Positions 34,201-42,557 of a stretch of DNA of 64,000 nucleotides are shown piece after piece. Each line of letters starts with the position of its first letter. The first letter of the stretch is position 1. The stretch lies in the NCBI RefSeq assembly GCF_040812395.1, contig NZ_JBFNXH010000002.1, forward strand, positions 186,001 through 250,000, in the 5' to 3' direction. The DNA comes from Paenibacillus_E sp040812395. GTDB taxonomy: Bacteria; Bacillota; Bacilli; Paenibacillales; NBRC-103111. A program made the translations under genes and the position numbers. The notes below the pieces were generated by a model. That model saw only the letters and a program-made list of their open reading frames with translations. It did not search any database and was not told the origin of the DNA.

Positions 34201-34596
34201 ATGTACCGCATCCTACTAGCCATTTTTATCCTTGTGCCAGCAATTGAAATCACTGTTTTAATGACCCTTGGCCATTTCATTGGAGGCTGGACGACTTTTG
34301 CGCTCATTGTAGTAAGCGGCTTCCTTGGCGCCTATTTCGCCAAACGCGAAGGACGCAAAGTGTGGGAGTACGCCCGCTATGAGTGGTCGCAAGGACAATT
34401 GCCGACACAATCCCTGCTGGATGGCATATGCATTTTCCTTGGCGGCATTTTATTAATAACGCCCGGGTTCGTCACTGACATTTTTGGATTTTTGCTTGTG
34501 TTTCCTTTTGCGCGTCCAATCTTCAAAGTCATGCTGCTTGCCCTTATTCAAAAGCTAATCAGCAGAGGACGCACCAACTTCTTTTTCCGGAGATAG
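34201..34596 (+). CDS. fxsA: FxsA-family membrane protein
   Basis: A 131-residue membrane protein. PAIEITVLMTLGHFIGGWTTF, VVSGFLGAYFAKREGRKVWEY and ILLITPGFVTDIFGFLLVFP are the FxsA pattern with about four membrane segments. E. coli FxsA eases exclusion of phage T7 by the F plasmid; the B. subtilis counterpart ytzA lies between pyk and ytvI, as here. Cellular function is unknown. AAGGAG precedes the ATG. Confidence 0.88.
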   Translation: MYRILLAIFILVPAIEITVLMTLGHFIGGWTTFALIVVSGFLGAYFAKREGRKVWEYARYEWSQGQLPTQSLLDGICIFLGGILLITPGFVTDIFGFLLVFPFARPIFKVMLLALIQKLISRGRTNFFFRR

Positions 34597-34617
34597 TCTT
34601 TAGTCGGAGAAAACAAC

Positions 34618-34665
34618 AAAGGCCCGGTCCTCCCAACCTATTTGGTGGAGGCCGAGCCTTTTTTT
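34618..34665. terminator. Bidirectional terminator inside ytvI 3' end
   Basis: AAAGGCCCGGTCCTCC pairs with GGAGGCCGAGCCTTT, with runs of A and T outside. It terminates fxsA on the plus strand. Its right arm encodes the last residues and stop of the converging ytvI. Confidence 0.88.
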
Positions 34666-35774
34666 ATGTAGGAGGCAATATCGTGAAAGATCCGCGCCCG
34701 ATAAAAGGCGGAAATGACCACGAGGGACACGGGACCGATGATTAGTCCTACGAGTCCAAACAGTTTTAAACCAATAAACATGGCGATTAGCGTTGCGAGT
34801 GGATCTAAGCCTACCGAGGAGGCTAACACTTTAGGCTCCATGATCTGTCTAGCGACAACGATGACACCATAGAGGACACTAAGGCCTATGCCGAGATAGA
34901 TGTCTCCTTTGGCGAAAAACACGTATAGAATCCATGGCACCATGATCGCGCCGGTTCCCATATAAGGCATTAAATCAGCCAGCCCGGTTAACAAGCCGAT
35001 TGTAATGGCATAATCCACGCGAAGCACCAAAAGCCCAATGATGACAACAAGCGCGGTTAGAGAGACAAGAATCAGCTGTGCCCGTATGTAGCCGAATAAT
35101 GCTTTTTGTAAATCGTTGCGAATTAACCGCGTCGTTTTTACGATGGTATCGGAGAAGATGCCTTTATACTTTTCAATCAATTGATACCAGTCCTTGCTAA
35201 TGAAGAAAGTGGCCAGCATCACGATGATGGTAAGCGTCGCAATGTTAGGCAGAGAAGTCAGAAGGTTTTTTAACGTTTCGAAGACATAACTGATCATATA
35301 TTTGCTAATGCCAGCGAGTGAGCCCGCTGTGGAAGACAGGTTGTTATTGACGGTTTCCTGATATTTCGGGTTGTTTTCAAAAAAATCGTTAATACGCTCG
35401 ATCCAGTCTTGAAACGCTGTAGAATTAATAAAAACGTTAAACTGATCGGCCCATCGATTAATCTGATTCTGTAACGTATCCGCTAAGGAGCCTAGCTCTA
35501 CAATAATATTGGCTACAAGCACGGTGACGGCTGTAATCATAGCGCCAAGAAATATTAGCATGGATAACGTGACAGCCAGCCAACGCGGCAGTTTGAGCTT
35601 GAAATGGAGTAAATTAACAAGCGGATTGAGCATTAGAGCAATGATCCAGCCAAAAATAAATGGATAAATGAGCGGGGTCACATAATAAAGTGCGAGTCCA
35701 ACCATTACGAGGATCAGTGCTGTCCAAATGCCCCTGAAAATTTGATGAACTAACCGCGGATTCAGGATATTCAT
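34638..35774 (-). CDS. ytvI: Sporulation integral membrane protein YtvI (AI-2E family)
   Basis: A 378-residue AI-2E-family membrane protein. FIFGWIIALMLNPLVN, FGYIRAQLILVSLTALVVIIGLLVL, DLMPYMGTGAIMVPWILYVFF and RQIMEPKVLASSVGLDPLATLIAMFIGLKLFG define it. Position next to fxsA and pyk is that of B. subtilis ytvI, a sporulation-linked gene, which supports the name over the paralogue at 3023-4069. The C-terminal codons (KGSASTK) are formed by the terminator shared with fxsA. Confidence 0.86.
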   Translation of the reverse strand: MNILNPRLVHQIFRGIWTALILVMVGLALYYVTPLIYPFIFGWIIALMLNPLVNLLHFKLKLPRWLAVTLSMLIFLGAMITAVTVLVANIIVELGSLADTLQNQINRWADQFNVFINSTAFQDWIERINDFFENNPKYQETVNNNLSSTAGSLAGISKYMISYVFETLKNLLTSLPNIATLTIIVMLATFFISKDWYQLIEKYKGIFSDTIVKTTRLIRNDLQKALFGYIRAQLILVSLTALVVIIGLLVLRVDYAITIGLLTGLADLMPYMGTGAIMVPWILYVFFAKGDIYLGIGLSVLYGVIVVARQIMEPKVLASSVGLDPLATLIAMFIGLKLFGLVGLIIGPVSLVVISAFYRARIFHDIASYIKKGSASTK

Positions 35775-35842
35775 GGTATATAATCTCCTTACCCTAAAGT
35801 GGCCCTTTTAACGTCTACAATGGCATTTTATCTCATATTTCT

Positions 35843-35851
35843 ATTGTATCA
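35843..35851 (-). promoter_or_regulatory. Candidate extended -10 element for ytvI
   Basis: The minus strand reads TGATACAAT, a TGN-extended -10, about 70 bases before the ytvI start. No clear -35 is seen. Confidence 0.35.
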
Positions 35852-35881
35852 CGTTCTTGAATGAAAGCGAAAAAACGATCG

Positions 35882-35898
35882 TTTACAAAATCTTAACA
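35882..35898 (+). promoter_or_regulatory. Possible PhoP half-box upstream of ppk
   Basis: TTTACA, five bases, then TTAACA: two repeats with the 11-base period of a Pho box. They lie 22 bases before the -35 of the likely ppk promoter. Only two of the usual four repeats are clear. Confidence 0.4.
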
Positions 35899-35920
35899 TT
35901 GCAAAAGGGGTCAACCTGCA

Positions 35921-35949
35921 TTGTCGGTCTACATGGGGCATAGTACAAT
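35921..35949 (+). promoter_or_regulatory. Candidate ppk promoter
   Basis: TTGTCG, 17-base spacer, TACAAT, ending 40 bases before the ppk ATG. Confidence 0.5.
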
Positions 35950-35989
35950 GAGGTTATGAATCTTGAAAATAGGATTAGGTGGGGGCTTT

Positions 35990-38113
35990 ATGAGTATTGC
36001 TCGAGAACCAGTAGAGAAGGATAACAAAGAATTCAAGGAAGCTAGCGAATTTTCATCGATGTATTTGAATCGGGATTTGAGCTGGATTGAATTTAATAGA
36101 CGGGTGCTGGAAGAAGCGCAAGATCCAGGTACGCCGCTGCTTGAGCGAGTGAAGTTTCTAGCGATCGTATCCAGTAATTTGGATGAGTTCATGAGTGTTC
36201 GGGTGGCTGGGCTTAAGGATCAGATCAAGGCGGGTTATAATAAAAAAGATTTTACAGGGTACACGCCTGCGGGACTTATTAAGCGCATCATGAAACGCAC
36301 GACTAAGATGGTGTCTGAACAGTACAAATCGTATCGCGAAGTATCCAGACAGCTCATTAAAGAAGGTATTGTATTTACAGAGTATGAAGAACTGAACGCT
36401 ACGCAAAAGAAAGCCATGGATGCCTACTATCATGATATTATTTTTCCGGTGCTTACTCCGATGGCTGTCGATCAAAGCAGGCCTTTCCCATTAGTACATA
36501 ATCAGTCCGTATACTTAGCTGTTGTGCTTGTAAGAGAAGGCGACGATCCTGAAGACGATCCTTATTTTGCGATTGTGCAAGTGCCGAACAATCTTTCCAG
36601 GTATATCCCGGTTCCTTCGCGTCAGAACAGCAAGAAACAAGAATTCATTCTCATTGAGGAATTAATCGAACATCACATCCAATCTCTTTTTAGTGGATAT
36701 TTACCGATAGCGGTGCATGCATTTCGCTTGACCCGCAATGCGGATCTTACGCTCAATGAAGAAGGCGCGGAAGATTTGCTGGAGGAAATCGAGAAAGAAT
36801 TAAGGCGTAGACGCTGGGGAGCGCCAGTCCGGTTGGAAATTCAGGAAGGAATGCACCCGTATGCCCTTACTCAACTTCAAGATGAGTTTGAGATTACGGA
36901 GCATATTTTTGAAATCGACGGACCGCTAGATTTAACCTATTTTATGAAAATGGCTGGAAGTCTGAGCGGTTTTGATCACCTTCGTTTTCCGCGAATTGAG
37001 CCTAAATATCCGATTGAATTTGAGACGACCGGAGAATTCTTCTCTGTGCTGAAAGAGCAGGATGTGCTTGTCTATCATCCCTATGAATCTTTCGATGCGG
37101 TCACTGATTTCATCGTTCAAGCGGCCTACGACCCTCAAGTGTTGGCAATTAAAATGACGTTGTACCGGGTAAGCGGCAATTCCCCCATCATTCAAGCACT
37201 AGCAAGAGCCGCGGAATCAGGTAAACAGGTGACTGTCGTTGTTGAGCTGAAGGCGCGATTTGATGAGGAGCGGAATATAGCATGGGCCAGAAAGCTGGAA
37301 ACATCGGGCTGTCACGTTGTCTATGGACTGGTGGGATTGAAGACGCATGCGAAGATCACACTCGTTGTAAGGCAGGAGCAAGAAGGCTTGCGCAGATATG
37401 TGCATGTAGGTACGGGGAATTATAATGATAGCACAGCACGTTTATATACGGACGTAGGTTTATTTACATCACACGTTGTAATTGGGGAAGATGCTTCTGC
37501 GCTGTTTAATGAGATCACTGGGTATTCTGCGCCGCATGACTGGCAGGCTTTTGCAGTAGCGCCTACGGATATGATGGATAAGCTTTTTGAGCTGATTGAG
37601 CGCGAATCCGAGCATGCCAGGGCGGGTCGGCCGGCGCATATTATTGCCAAAATGAATTCCTTATCGAATCAAGAGATGGTGGATGCGCTTTATGCTGCTT
37701 CTCAAGCCGGAGTCAAGATTGATCTCATCGTTCGCGGCGTCTGTTGCCTGCGTCCCGGCGTGTCTGGCTTAAGCGAGAACATCACGGTTCGTACGATTGT
37801 GGATCGTTTCCTGGAACACTCCCGCATTTACTATTTCGAAAATGGCGGTCATGTAGATGTTTACTTGTCTTCGGCAGATTGGATGACGCGTAATTTGACG
37901 CGGCGCATCGAGCTGATGTGCCCTGTATTTGATCCGTCTTTGAAAAAAATGATGATACAAATTCTCCGCTTAACATTGAATGACAATGTAAAAGCAAGAG
38001 AATTGATGCCTAATGGCATTTATGTCCGGGTAAAAAATGAACTGACCCCTTATCGGAGCCAGTTCGAGGCGATGAAAATTACGTCTTGGAAAAAACTCCA
38101 GCTTGAACTTTAA
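35990..38113 (+). CDS. ppk: Polyphosphate kinase 1
   Basis: A 707-residue enzyme that makes polyphosphate from ATP. YLNRDLSWIEFNRRVLEEAQDP and FLAIVSSNLDEFMSVRVAGL open the N-terminal domain. DVLVYHPYESFD and KMTLYRVSGNSPIIQALARAA lead to the catalytic half, with LVGLKTHAKITLVVR (phospho-His region) and THVG-type VHVGTGNYNDSTARLYTDVGL. ATG at 35990 follows GGTGGGGG; an in-frame TTG at 35963 is possible. The 3' end overlaps the converging ppx by 35 bases, so synthesis and breakdown genes are tail to tail. Confidence 0.95.
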   Translation: MSIAREPVEKDNKEFKEASEFSSMYLNRDLSWIEFNRRVLEEAQDPGTPLLERVKFLAIVSSNLDEFMSVRVAGLKDQIKAGYNKKDFTGYTPAGLIKRIMKRTTKMVSEQYKSYREVSRQLIKEGIVFTEYEELNATQKKAMDAYYHDIIFPVLTPMAVDQSRPFPLVHNQSVYLAVVLVREGDDPEDDPYFAIVQVPNNLSRYIPVPSRQNSKKQEFILIEELIEHHIQSLFSGYLPIAVHAFRLTRNADLTLNEEGAEDLLEEIEKELRRRRWGAPVRLEIQEGMHPYALTQLQDEFEITEHIFEIDGPLDLTYFMKMAGSLSGFDHLRFPRIEPKYPIEFETTGEFFSVLKEQDVLVYHPYESFDAVTDFIVQAAYDPQVLAIKMTLYRVSGNSPIIQALARAAESGKQVTVVVELKARFDEERNIAWARKLETSGCHVVYGLVGLKTHAKITLVVRQEQEGLRRYVHVGTGNYNDSTARLYTDVGLFTSHVVIGEDASALFNEITGYSAPHDWQAFAVAPTDMMDKLFELIERESEHARAGRPAHIIAKMNSLSNQEMVDALYAASQAGVKIDLIVRGVCCLRPGVSGLSENITVRTIVDRFLEHSRIYYFENGGHVDVYLSSADWMTRNLTRRIELMCPVFDPSLKKMMIQILRLTLNDNVKARELMPNGIYVRVKNELTPYRSQFEAMKITSWKKLQLEL

Positions 38114-39617
38114 GTTTAAGCTTCCAACTTTTTTCAAAGTCTTTGCTGCGGTTAGCAATTTCTTTCATTTCGAGGACAGGATTATGCGCGCACAGCAGCT
38201 TGACTGCGAGTGTTGTATTGTTCTGCATCATATCCAAGTGCTGAACAGGTTGTGTTTCGCTTAGATCCATCGCGATAGCGAGTTGGAGCAGTGTGCCCAG
38301 CTCAATAATTAATTCTTCGTCGGAGGCATGCAGGAGGTCCTTGTACACAAGGGCAGCCTGGTGCGTCCGGCTTTTTGTTTTATAGGAAGCGACTAACGAA
38401 CAGATGACAATTTCCCTGTGGCTGAGCCCATCGATCCGGGCATTGGCGATCATGTATTGGGTGTGTTTGCTGTACTGATAATAGTGAATACTCGCACCGA
38501 TCCGATATAGGAGAGAAGCTGCATGCAAATAGCGCCTGCTGCGTTCCGCTAGCTGCCTCGTTGAAGCTAGCTCATCGAATAACTGAAGAGCAAGTTTATT
38601 GACATGTCTGACATGCTGGATAACTTCGCCGTAATGAAGGTGTAATAAATTTTGGAGACTGGCCTCCAAAACATCTTCCACGATAGGCTGTCCGGGCCGG
38701 ATGATCTCATAAAAAAGACCGTCGCGTAATCCAGAACCACTAATGGTTAATTGAGACGCCTTTACAGCTTCGAACAAAGTATTCAAAATGAGGATTCCCG
38801 GAACAATAATATCAGCACGGTCTTTGGACAGACCGTCGACCCTCTTTCTTTTCTCAATGGCCAATGGAGAAAGAAGCTGGAGAAAGAAGTCGGTCTCTCC
38901 TGGCTTCACCGTATAGTTATGAGCTAGCTGAAGAGAATGCTTGCAGCGTTTTTGGCTCATTTTGCCTAGTGCCCGAATGGTGCCGCCGAGTCCAATCACC
39001 GGTAGTCCAGGAGGAGAATCAACGATCCACGGATGAGCCGCAATTGCCTCTGTTACCATTTGGCGAATACTTGCTGCTTCGCTCTCCGTCGTCATACCAT
39101 TCTTCGCATACTGCCGCGTCGTATTAACGGAGCCAAACGGAAATGAGATGCTGCGCAGCAGCTTGCGGTCGCGGAATAGCGTGACTTCCGTGCTGCCGCC
39201 GCCAATATCGATAATAATGCCATCTTGGATGTCGATGGTATTAATTACGCCGAGGAATCCCAAGCGAGCTTCTTCTGAACCGCTTAGTACCTCAATGTTT
39301 AGTCCAGTTTGTTCTTCAAGAATGCGAACGATTTCTTGGGAATTCGCGGCATTGCGGATGGCAGCAGTTGCAGCAATACGGACTGTAGTTACGTTGTGCG
39401 CTTTACAAAGCATCGAGTAGTGGGATAGGATGGGAACGATAGACAGGATATCTTTGCTATGTAAAAGTCCGTCAGGACCTATTTTTTCACTAAGTCTCGC
39501 AGAATTTTTATGCTCGCTTACAACACGATAAGCGCCGCTCGCATTCCGTTCATAGATGACGAGTCGAATGGAGTTAGATCCAATATCCATAATACCTATG
39601 CTGGTGTTCATGCTCAT
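38079..39617 (-). CDS. ppx: Exopolyphosphatase, Ppx/GppA family
   Basis: A 512-residue ASKHA-fold phosphatase that removes terminal phosphate from polyphosphate or pppGpp. GIMDIGSNSIRLVIYE is the first phosphate loop, EEARLGFLGV the catalytic Glu region, and IIIDIGGGSTEVTLF the second loop; GLSKDRADIIVPGILIL is typical. The C-terminal half (about 320-480) is an HD-like helical domain with RYLHAASLLYRIG and GLSHREIVICSLVASY. AAAGGAG precedes the ATG. It converges on ppk with a 35-base overlap. Confidence 0.92.
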   Translation of the reverse strand: MSMNTSIGIMDIGSNSIRLVIYERNASGAYRVVSEHKNSARLSEKIGPDGLLHSKDILSIVPILSHYSMLCKAHNVTTVRIAATAAIRNAANSQEIVRILEEQTGLNIEVLSGSEEARLGFLGVINTIDIQDGIIIDIGGGSTEVTLFRDRKLLRSISFPFGSVNTTRQYAKNGMTTESEAASIRQMVTEAIAAHPWIVDSPPGLPVIGLGGTIRALGKMSQKRCKHSLQLAHNYTVKPGETDFFLQLLSPLAIEKRKRVDGLSKDRADIIVPGILILNTLFEAVKASQLTISGSGLRDGLFYEIIRPGQPIVEDVLEASLQNLLHLHYGEVIQHVRHVNKLALQLFDELASTRQLAERSRRYLHAASLLYRIGASIHYYQYSKHTQYMIANARIDGLSHREIVICSLVASYKTKSRTHQAALVYKDLLHASDEELIIELGTLLQLAIAMDLSETQPVQHLDMMQNNTTLAVKLLCAHNPVLEMKEIANRSKDFEKSWKLKLKVQAGVFSKT

Positions 39618-39797
39618 GTGAGGGCTCCTTTGTAGGGAAATCAGATCATCTTAGCCTACATTGTATCAATCTACATCATTTCCGACAAACTTTTCTAGAA
39701 GCTTGTATATTTCAGCTTATTTTACAAAAACTTGTACAGTGTGTTTGATCGGTTACCTAGAACAAAGCATTCGCCAAAAAGATTTCTTATGGTAGTG

Positions 39798-39812
39798 ATA
39801 ATGAAGTTTTAT
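39798..39812 (+). promoter_or_regulatory. CcpC-like box before citZ
   Basis: ATAA, seven bases, TTAT. This is the dyad recognised by the citrate-responsive LysR regulator CcpC at citB and citZ of B. subtilis. It lies just before a TTGTTC (39821) that may serve as -35, although a well-spaced -10 is not obvious. No ccpC gene is in the window. The motif is short and AT-rich, so chance is possible. Confidence 0.35.
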
Positions 39813-39907
39813 GTCCTCTTTTGTTCACTTACCGCTCCAAATCATTTATTATTAAAATTAGGAAAAAAGCGATTTTTTGCTAATTAAAGTAGCTAAGGAG
39901 AGATTCC

Positions 39908-41020
39908 ATGTCTGCAACTAAAGGTTTAGAAGGAATTGTAGCCACGACCTCGTCAATCAGCTCCATTGTAGATGGTGTGCTTACGTATCGCGGCATTGAT
40001 ATTGATGATCTCGCAGAAAATGCGACATTTGAAGAAATTATCTACCTGCTTTGGTTCGGTAAGTTGCCTAACCAGTCAGAGCTTGAGAAACTGCAAAGTG
40101 ACCTGAACGCGCATAGCAAGGTGCCTGATGCAGTGATCGAGCAACTGAAGACTTATCCGAAAGATGTAAATTCGATGGCGGCTCTTCGCACAGCGGTATC
40201 TGCTCTTGCCCTGTATGATGAAGAAGCTAACGATATGAGCACGGAAGCTAACGTTCGTAAAGCGATCAAGCTCCAAGCTCAAATTCCTGGCATCATCGCG
40301 GCGTTCGCTCGTATTCGTGAAGGTAAAGAGCCACTCGCTTCCAAAGGCTATTCTTCCGTAGCGGCTAATTTCTTGTACCAACTGACAGGTAAAGAGCCTG
40401 ATAAAATTGCGATTGAAGCTTTAGACAAAGCATTAGTTCTGCACGCAGACCATGAGTTGAATGCTTCTACGTTTGCAGCCCGCGTTACAGTTGCTACATT
40501 GACAGATATCTACTCCGGTATCACTTCTGCTATCGGAACGCTTAAGGGACCTCTTCACGGCGGTGCTAACGAAGCGGTTATGGCGATGTTGGAGGAAATT
40601 GGAACGGTTGAGAACGTTGTTCCTTACATCAACGACAAGCTAGAGCGCAAAGATAAAATCATGGGCTTCGGTCACCGTGTTTACAAAAACGGAGATCCTC
40701 GTGCAAAGCACTTGCAAAAAATGTCTTTCGAGCTTGGTAAAATTACAGGCAACATGAAATGGTACGATATGTCCATTCAAGCTGACGAGTTGGTAACAAA
40801 CCTCAAAGGTTTGAAACCTAACGTTGACTTTTATTCCGCATCCGTATACACGTCCTTGGAAATTCCACGCGACCTGTTCACGCCGATCTTCGCGATCAGC
40901 CGTACATCCGGATGGACAGCTCACATACTGGAGCAATACGAGAACAATCGCCTGATCCGTCCGCGCGCGGAGTATACAGGTCCAGTAAATCAAAAATACA
41001 TCCCAATTAGCGCTCGCTAA
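39908..41020 (+). CDS. citZ: Citrate synthase
   Basis: A 370-residue citrate synthase joining oxaloacetate and acetyl-CoA. GLEGIVATTSSISSIVDGVLTYRGI opens it. Catalytic residues are seen in GPLHGGANEAVM (His), GFGHRVYKNGDPRA (His) and, near the end, the conserved Asp region DFYSASVYTSLEIPRDLFTPIFAISRTSGW; the arginine of LIRPRAEYTGP closes the site. AAGGAGAG precedes the ATG. It heads the citZ-icd-mdh cluster known from B. subtilis. Confidence 0.97.
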   Translation: MSATKGLEGIVATTSSISSIVDGVLTYRGIDIDDLAENATFEEIIYLLWFGKLPNQSELEKLQSDLNAHSKVPDAVIEQLKTYPKDVNSMAALRTAVSALALYDEEANDMSTEANVRKAIKLQAQIPGIIAAFARIREGKEPLASKGYSSVAANFLYQLTGKEPDKIAIEALDKALVLHADHELNASTFAARVTVATLTDIYSGITSAIGTLKGPLHGGANEAVMAMLEEIGTVENVVPYINDKLERKDKIMGFGHRVYKNGDPRAKHLQKMSFELGKITGNMKWYDMSIQADELVTNLKGLKPNVDFYSASVYTSLEIPRDLFTPIFAISRTSGWTAHILEQYENNRLIRPRAEYTGPVNQKYIPISAR

Positions 41021-41056
41021 TTGTTAGTATTTAGTATATGATGCTTTAAGCTCTAG

Positions 41057-41145
41057 GTGCGGGAAGTTCGGTACCCGTCCCGGTCTGATGATCGGGGAGT
41101 ACTGCGACTCCCGTCACTTTTTGCGTGCCTGCAGCGGTAACGCAA
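41057..41145 (+). ncRNA. Structured citZ-icd intergenic RNA, three hairpins
   Basis: Three stems lie in the 174-base gap. GCGGG pairs with CCCGT (41058-41078). CGGGGAGT pairs with ACTCCCG, followed by TCACTTTTTG (41093-41123), a terminator-like element. TTGCGT pairs with ACGCAA (41121-41145). CCCGGTC (about 41079-41085) can instead pair with GATCGGGG, which excludes the neighbouring stems. It may set the ratio of citZ to icd-mdh transcripts by partial termination or processing. Confidence 0.4.
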
Positions 41146-41194
41146 ACGTAACTCGCACGAACAACATTTTATTCAAATTTTAGGAGGAAATACA

Positions 41195-42493
41195 ATGCCA
41201 CAATTCGAATCTTACGAACTTCCAACAGAAGGTCAAAAAATCACCATCGAGAACGGTGTTCTTCAAGTTCCAAACAACCCAATCATTCCTTACATCGAGG
41301 GTGACGGTACAGGCCCTGATATCTGGGCTGCTTCCGTTCGCGTTCTGGATGCTGCAGTAGAGAAAGCATACAAAGGCGAGAAAAAAATCGCATGGTACGA
41401 AGTTTTTGCCGGCGAGAAAGCTTTCAACAAATTCAACAACTGGTTGCCTAACGATACGTTGACTGCAATGCGCGAGTACATCGTCTCCATCAAAGGACCT
41501 TTGACTACGCCAATCGGTGGCGGTATCCGTTCCCTGAACGTTGCGCTTCGTCAAGAGTTGGATCTGTATGTTTGTTCCCGTCCCGTTCGTTACTTCGACG
41601 GTGTTCCTTCACCGGTTAAACGCCCTGAGCTTGTTGACATGGTTATTTTCCGTGAAAACACAGAGGATATCTATGCAGGTATCGAGTGGGAAGCTGGTTC
41701 CGAAGCAGTTAAGAAAGTAATCTCCTTCTTGCAAAACGAAATGGGCGTTAAGAAAATCCGCTTCCCAGAAACTTCAGGAATCGGCATCAAGCCAGTTTCT
41801 TCCGAAGGTTCCGAGCGTCTGATCCGCGCGGCTATCGAGTACGCGATCAAGCATGGCCGTAAGACTGTTACGCTTGTACACAAAGGGAACATCATGAAAT
41901 TCACAGAAGGCGCGTTCAAAAACTGGGGTTATGAGCTGGCTGAGCGTGAGTTCGGCGACAAAACATTTACATGGGCTCAATATGACCGCATTAAAGAAGA
42001 GCAAGGCGCAGAAGCTGCGAACAAAGCTCAAAAAGACGCAGAAGCAGCTGGCAAAATCATCGTAAAAGATGCGATTGCTGACATCGCCCTGCAACAAGTA
42101 TTGACTCGTCCAACTGACTTCGACGTTATTGCAACATTGAACTTGAACGGTGATTACCTGTCTGATGCACTGGCTGCGCAAGTTGGCGGTATCGGTATCG
42201 CTCCAGGCGCAAACATCAACTACCTGACTGGACATGCTATCTTCGAAGCTACTCATGGTACAGCTCCTAAATATGCAGGCCTTGACGTAGTAAACCCAGG
42301 TTCCGTTATCCTTTCCGGTGTTATGTTGCTTGAGCACCTTGGCTGGCTGGAAGCGGCTGAACTGATCTACAAAGGTTTGGAAACTTCCATCAACAACAAA
42401 ACTGTTACTTACGATTTTGCTCGCTTGATGGACGGCGCGAAAGAAATCAAATGTTCCGAGTTTGCTAACGAAATCATCAAAAACATGGGCTAA
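41195..42493 (+). CDS. icd: Isocitrate dehydrogenase, NADP-dependent
   Basis: A 432-residue enzyme turning isocitrate into 2-oxoglutarate and NADPH. IPYIEGDGTGPDIW is the N-terminal block, PLTTPIGGGIRSLNVALRQ holds the active-site serine and arginines that bind isocitrate and are the site of regulatory phosphorylation in enteric bacteria, and RENTEDIYAGIEW, LVHKGNIMKFTEGAF and LNLNGDYLSDALAAQVGG follow. FEATHGTAPKYAG is the NADP-binding block. AGGAGG precedes the ATG. Codon use is strongly biased, as expected for a highly expressed gene. Confidence 0.97.
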   Translation: MPQFESYELPTEGQKITIENGVLQVPNNPIIPYIEGDGTGPDIWAASVRVLDAAVEKAYKGEKKIAWYEVFAGEKAFNKFNNWLPNDTLTAMREYIVSIKGPLTTPIGGGIRSLNVALRQELDLYVCSRPVRYFDGVPSPVKRPELVDMVIFRENTEDIYAGIEWEAGSEAVKKVISFLQNEMGVKKIRFPETSGIGIKPVSSEGSERLIRAAIEYAIKHGRKTVTLVHKGNIMKFTEGAFKNWGYELAEREFGDKTFTWAQYDRIKEEQGAEAANKAQKDAEAAGKIIVKDAIADIALQQVLTRPTDFDVIATLNLNGDYLSDALAAQVGGIGIAPGANINYLTGHAIFEATHGTAPKYAGLDVVNPGSVILSGVMLLEHLGWLEAAELIYKGLETSINNKTVTYDFARLMDGAKEIKCSEFANEIIKNMG

Positions 42494-42557
42494 TCTCTTT
42501 CCATTTCATAAACGAATTCAGCTTTAATCCAAAAAAATCTCTTAGGAGGCACCTCAA

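Noticed and set aside
39720..39745. TTTACA followed after five bases by TTGTAC upstream of citZ as a Pho box
   Set aside because: The second hexamer does not fit the PhoP consensus and no further repeats continue the period.
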